The notes beneath the pieces were generated by a model that saw nothing but the letters and a program-made list of their open reading frames with translations, was not told where the DNA came from and ran no database searches. Position numbers and translations under genes: made by a program. Shown piece by piece: positions 61,199-64,000 of a stretch of 64,000 bases of DNA. Origin of the DNA: Planctomycetota bacterium (lineage in GTDB: Bacteria > Planctomycetota > UBA1135 > GCA-002686595); contig JADJLZ010000005.1 of the NCBI GenBank assembly GCA_016709875.1, forward strand, positions 62,001-126,000, given 5' to 3'. Position 1 is the first letter of the stretch, and each line of letters begins with the position of its first letter.

Positions 61199-62155
61199 TC
61201 AGCCGCCCAGGATCGCCGCGATCGCCGCCACGTCGACGATGTCCTCGGCTTTGCAGCCGCGGGAGAGGTCCATGAAGGGCTTTTCGAGGCCCATCACCAG
61301 CGGTCCGAGCGCGGTCGCGCCGGCGAGTCGCTCCGTGAGCTTGTAGGCGATGTTCCCCGCATCGAGGTCGGGGAAGATCAGCACGTTGGCCTTGCCCGCG
61401 AGCGGGGAACCCGGCGCCTTGCGCTCGGCGACCTGCGGCACGATCGCGGCGTCGAGCTGCAACTCGCCGTCGCAGGTGAGGTTCGGCGCGCGCTTGGCGA
61501 GCAGCAGCGCCGCCTTCTGCATCTTCTCGACGTCGGTGTGGTTCGCCGAGCCCTTGGTCGAGAACGAGAGCAGCGCGACGCGCGGCGACTCGCCGACGAG
61601 CTTGCGGTGGCACTCGGCCGCCGCGATCGCGATGTCGACCAGCTGCTCGGCGGTCGGATTGGGCACGACGCCGCAGTCGGCGTAGGTGTAGACGCGGTCC
61701 TTCAGGATCATCAGGAAGCACGAAGAGAGCGTCTTGATCCCGCGCGCGAGGCCGACGACCTGCAGGCCGGCGCGCAGCACGTCCGCGGTCGCGGCTTCGC
61801 TGCCGCTGACACCGCCCGCGCAGTCGCCCGAGCGCACCAGGAAGGCGCCGAAGATGAGCGGGTCGAGGACCTTTTTCTGCGCCTCCGCGAGCGTCATGCC
61901 CTTCGCCTTGCGCAGCTCGAAGTACTGCTCGGCGAACTTCGCGCTGCGCGCGTCGCGCGCGGGGCGGACGACCTCGACGCCCGCGGGCGGGTTGCCGAGC
62001 TTGCCCGCGTCGACCAGCACGGGCGTGCAGATGCGCTGTTGCAGCATCTGCGTCGCCGCCTGGCGCACGCGCGGATCCTGCGCTTCGGGGAGCACGATGC
62101 GCCGCTCGAGGCGGCGCGCCTTCTCGTGGAGCTCGAGGACGAGGTTCATGCTCAT
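61199..62155 (-). CDS. pta: phosphate acetyl/butyryltransferase
   Basis: The 318-residue protein matches the catalytic domain of phosphotransacetylases, which interconvert acyl-CoA and acyl phosphate. Markers are RRIVLPEAQDPRVRQAA, DPLIFGAFLVRSGDCAGGVSGS, ALLSFSTKGSANHTDVEKM, GELQLDAAIVP, and LIFPDLDAGNIAYKLTERLAGATALGP. No N-terminal DRTGG domain is present. No acetate kinase lies nearby. It starts 7 nt after the AtuA C-domain gene and is cotranscribed with it. Confidence 0.93.
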   Translation of the reverse strand: MSMNLVLELHEKARRLERRIVLPEAQDPRVRQAATQMLQQRICTPVLVDAGKLGNPPAGVEVVRPARDARSAKFAEQYFELRKAKGMTLAEAQKKVLDPLIFGAFLVRSGDCAGGVSGSEAATADVLRAGLQVVGLARGIKTLSSCFLMILKDRVYTYADCGVVPNPTAEQLVDIAIAAAECHRKLVGESPRVALLSFSTKGSANHTDVEKMQKAALLLAKRAPNLTCDGELQLDAAIVPQVAERKAPGSPLAGKANVLIFPDLDAGNIAYKLTERLAGATALGPLVMGLEKPFMDLSRGCKAEDIVDVAAIAAILGG

Positions 62156-62162
62156 CGGCGGT

Positions 62163-62510
62163 TCAAGGCGCGGGGGTCGCGTCGAGGACTTCCTGCGGCA
62201 CCTCGAGCACCAGGCGCAAGAGCGCCAGCCCGTGCGTCTTGCCCTGCGCGTCGGTCTTGAGCGAGGCCGAGCCGCCGCCGCCGAGGCTGTCGTGCAGGAG
62301 GAAGTTGAGCAGGCGCATGTTCTCGGCCTCGTAGCGCTTCACCGGGCCGCGGTTGATCGCGCGCATGTGCTGGCGCACGCGCTCGCCGGTGAGCTCGCGC
62401 TTCAGGAAACGGTAGGCGACTTCGCTGCGCGCCATCACGCCGACGTTCGAGCCTTCGCCCTTGTCGCCGGAGCGGGCCATCGCGATGCGCGAGAGGGGGG
62501 CGAGGGGCAT
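62163..62510 (-). CDS. AtuA-like C-terminal-domain protein (stand-alone)
   Basis: The 115-residue protein corresponds to the small domain that follows AtuA/DUF1446 proteins: IAMARSGDKGEGSNVGVMAR, VKRYEAENMRLLNFLLHDSLGGGGSASL, DAQGKTHGLALLRLVLEVP. The ATG at 62510 overlaps the atuA stop (ATGA). In two-subunit forms this is the partner of AtuA in acyclic terpene or other branched acyl-CoA pathways; its catalytic role is undefined. Confidence 0.85.
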   Translation of the reverse strand: MPLAPLSRIAMARSGDKGEGSNVGVMARSEVAYRFLKRELTGERVRQHMRAINRGPVKRYEAENMRLLNFLLHDSLGGGGSASLKTDAQGKTHGLALLRLVLEVPQEVLDATPAP

Positions 62511-63893
62511 CAGGAACCTCCTGCGGTGACGACAGTGACCTTGTGCGCGATGCGCGGCTTCGCGACCAGCGCGGGCCAGAAGCCGATGATCTCGGTCGCG
62601 TGCGGGCGTCCGCCGGCGAAGCCCGTGACGCCGGGCGGGCCGCTCGTCACGAGCGGCACGAGCTCGTATCCGAAGCGCTCGATCTTCGCCTTGTCGTGGC
62701 CCTTCACGCCCAGGCGCATCACGATCTCGGAGGGATCGTGGCGCTCGGCGCTCTCGATCCCGGCGTGGCACACGTTGGCGCCGACGAATTCCACCAGGCG
62801 CTCGCTCTCGCTGAATTTGCAGCCGTCCATCTCGAGGCGCTTCCAGACGATCTCGGCGCACAGCTTGGCCTTCGCGAGCGCGTCGGGACCGCTGATCGTG
62901 AGCTGTCCGAGCGCCTTCCAGCCGTCCTCGTAGCTGATCGAGACCTTGAAGGTCGGCGTCGGCGCGGCACCCTTCACGCCGCGCACGCGCACGCGGTCCT
63001 TGCCGTCCTGCTCGAGCGTGAAGCTGGTGAAGTCGGCGCTGCAGTCCGGGCCCGAGGTAGGCCTTGGGATCGCCCATCTCGTAGGCCAGCTGGTGCGTGA
63101 CGGTCGAAAGATCGATCACGCCACCGGTGCCGGCGTGCTTGGTGATCACGAAAGTGCCGTCACGGCGCGCCTCGACGATCGGATAGCCGATGCGCGCCAT
63201 GTCGGGCACGCGCTGCCAGTCGCTGAAGTTGCCGCCGGTGCACTGCGCGCCGCACTCGACGATGTGCCCCGCGACGGTGCCCGAGGCGAGCAGGTCGTAG
63301 TCGGTCTTCTTCCAGCCGAACTCGTGGATCATCGGCCCGAGCACGAGGCCCGGATCGGTGCCGCGGCCCGTGATCACGATCTGCGCGCCCTGGGCGAGCG
63401 CCTCGGCGATCGGGAAGGCGCTCATGTACACGTTCGCGCTCGTGACGCCGGCGCGCACCGTGCTGAGCGGCGCGCCCGTGTCCATGTTGGCGAGCTTCTC
63501 GCCCGAGGCGATCAGCTCGTCCAGCTGGCCGAGGATGTCGTCGCCCTCGACGATGCCGACCTTGATGCCCTTCTGCCCGTGCTTGGCGAGCACCTCGAGC
63601 ACGGCCTTCATGCAGGCCTGCGGATTGACGCCGCCGGCGTTGGCGACGACGCGGATGTCCTTCGCGACGAGCTCGGGGAGCACGCGGTCGATCATCTTGA
63701 CGAAGTCGGTCGCGTAGCCCGCGTCGGGCTTGCGCGCGCGCTGCTTCTGCATGATCGACATCGTCACCTCGGCCAGGTAGTCGAGCGTGAGGTAGTCGAG
63801 CGGCCCCTCGCGCACGAGGCGGATCGGGCCGAGGAGCGAGTCGCCCCAGAATCCCTGGCCGTTGGCGATGAGGATCGGTTCACGGTTCTTCAT
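62510..63893 (-). CDS. AtuA-family (DUF1446) acyl-metabolism protein, one-base frameshift
   Basis: The product starts KNREPILIANGQGFWGDS and runs as DUF1446/AtuA: IRVVANAGGVNPQACMKAVL, VGIVEGDDILGQLDEL, VITGRGTDPGLVLGPMIHEF, GTVAGHIVECGAQCTGGNFSDW. After AYLGP the frame breaks at CTCGGGCCCGG (63048-63050 on the plus strand holds one extra base); DCSADFTSFTLEQDG to the GGRPHATEIIGFWPALV end continues one frame over, making 460 residues. AtuA is linked to citronellol/geraniol catabolism, but most homologues are uncharacterised. It heads the operon with atuA_C, pta, propeller and MoaD. Confidence 0.82.
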
Positions 63894-64000
63894 GCAGGCG
63901 GGAGAGGATAACGAGCGGGGGGGCGCGGAGCATCGGGCTGATCCGCGCAGACCCTCGCGCGGCAGGCCCACGAAGCCCCGCGTGCGCGCCGTCCACGCGC

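Noticed and set aside
63894..64000. Possible gene at the right edge
   Set aside because: No frame in the last 107 bases shows recognisable homology or a ribosome-binding site; too short to call.

Overview
The window is about 70% GC and densely coded, with many 1-4 nt start/stop overlaps. It reads as a chromosomal segment of a planctomycete-like bacterium. The evidence is mixed. A secreted HAF-repeat protein ends in a Cys-rich CPC-x-NSG / GRGCANS / FGDGLRCVGG module, which I recall mainly from Planctomycetota. There are many lipoproteins and lipobox signals, three ECF sigma modules (one fused to a membrane-anchored sensor), and a DUF1570-type peptidase. There is no rRNA, tRNA, CRISPR array or intact insertion sequence. 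The taxonomic call is an inference.

Layout. 1-8.3 kb: a cut-off cobalamin adenosyltransferase gene (pduO type) ending in a very long hairpin, a thioredoxin/HEAT protein, acylphosphatase, an outer-membrane-type protein, a BlaI/BlaR1 operon with an 18-bp palindromic operator and an undescribed acidic coiled-coil third gene, and a DUF3187 lipoprotein. 8.3-21.5 kb: a long minus-strand run made of a DUF1570 peptidase, a GT-C membrane protein, a secreted esterase, a sigma factor fused to seven carboxypeptidase-regulatory-like repeats, a patatin lipase, and two M14 carboxypeptidase homologues, one of which has lost its zinc site and is frameshifted. 21.5-30 kb: threonine dehydratase, two DUF4412-like paralogues around the HAF-repeat protein, a TlpA-like thioredoxin, and a HEAT lipoprotein overlapping a membrane SGNH hydrolase.

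30.1-37.5 kb is an eight-gene operon headed by a CarH/LitR-type B12 photoreceptor with an intact Wx9EH signature. It encodes DUF523/DUF1722, DUF1295, two cyclopropane-synthase-like methyltransferases, an FAD oxidoreductase, DUF1365 and DUF2878, and looks like a light-controlled membrane-lipid modification pathway. A FixL-like hybrid kinase follows in the opposite direction. 40.1-43.9 kb is the most unusual block: an ECF sigma factor, a single-pass membrane protein in the anti-sigma position, and a membrane-tethered CHAT (caspase-like) protease, all translationally coupled.

44-64 kb: a VCBS-repeat secreted protein; methionine synthase coupled to an ArsR-methyltransferase regulator; a DUF4388 protein; an OPT transporter overlapping fructose-1,6-bisphosphatase; another ECF sigma/membrane-partner pair; MsrB-MsrA; small lipoproteins; two FKBP isomerases; and an operon atuA - atuA_C - pta - beta-propeller - MoaD/ThiS.

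B12 recurs: the adenosyltransferase makes AdoCbl, CarH senses it, and MetH uses methylcobalamin. Four genes carry single-base frameshifts, two of them at the same CTCGGGCCC context. This points to sequence or assembly errors at least as much as to real gene decay, so the affected genes are annotated across the shift.
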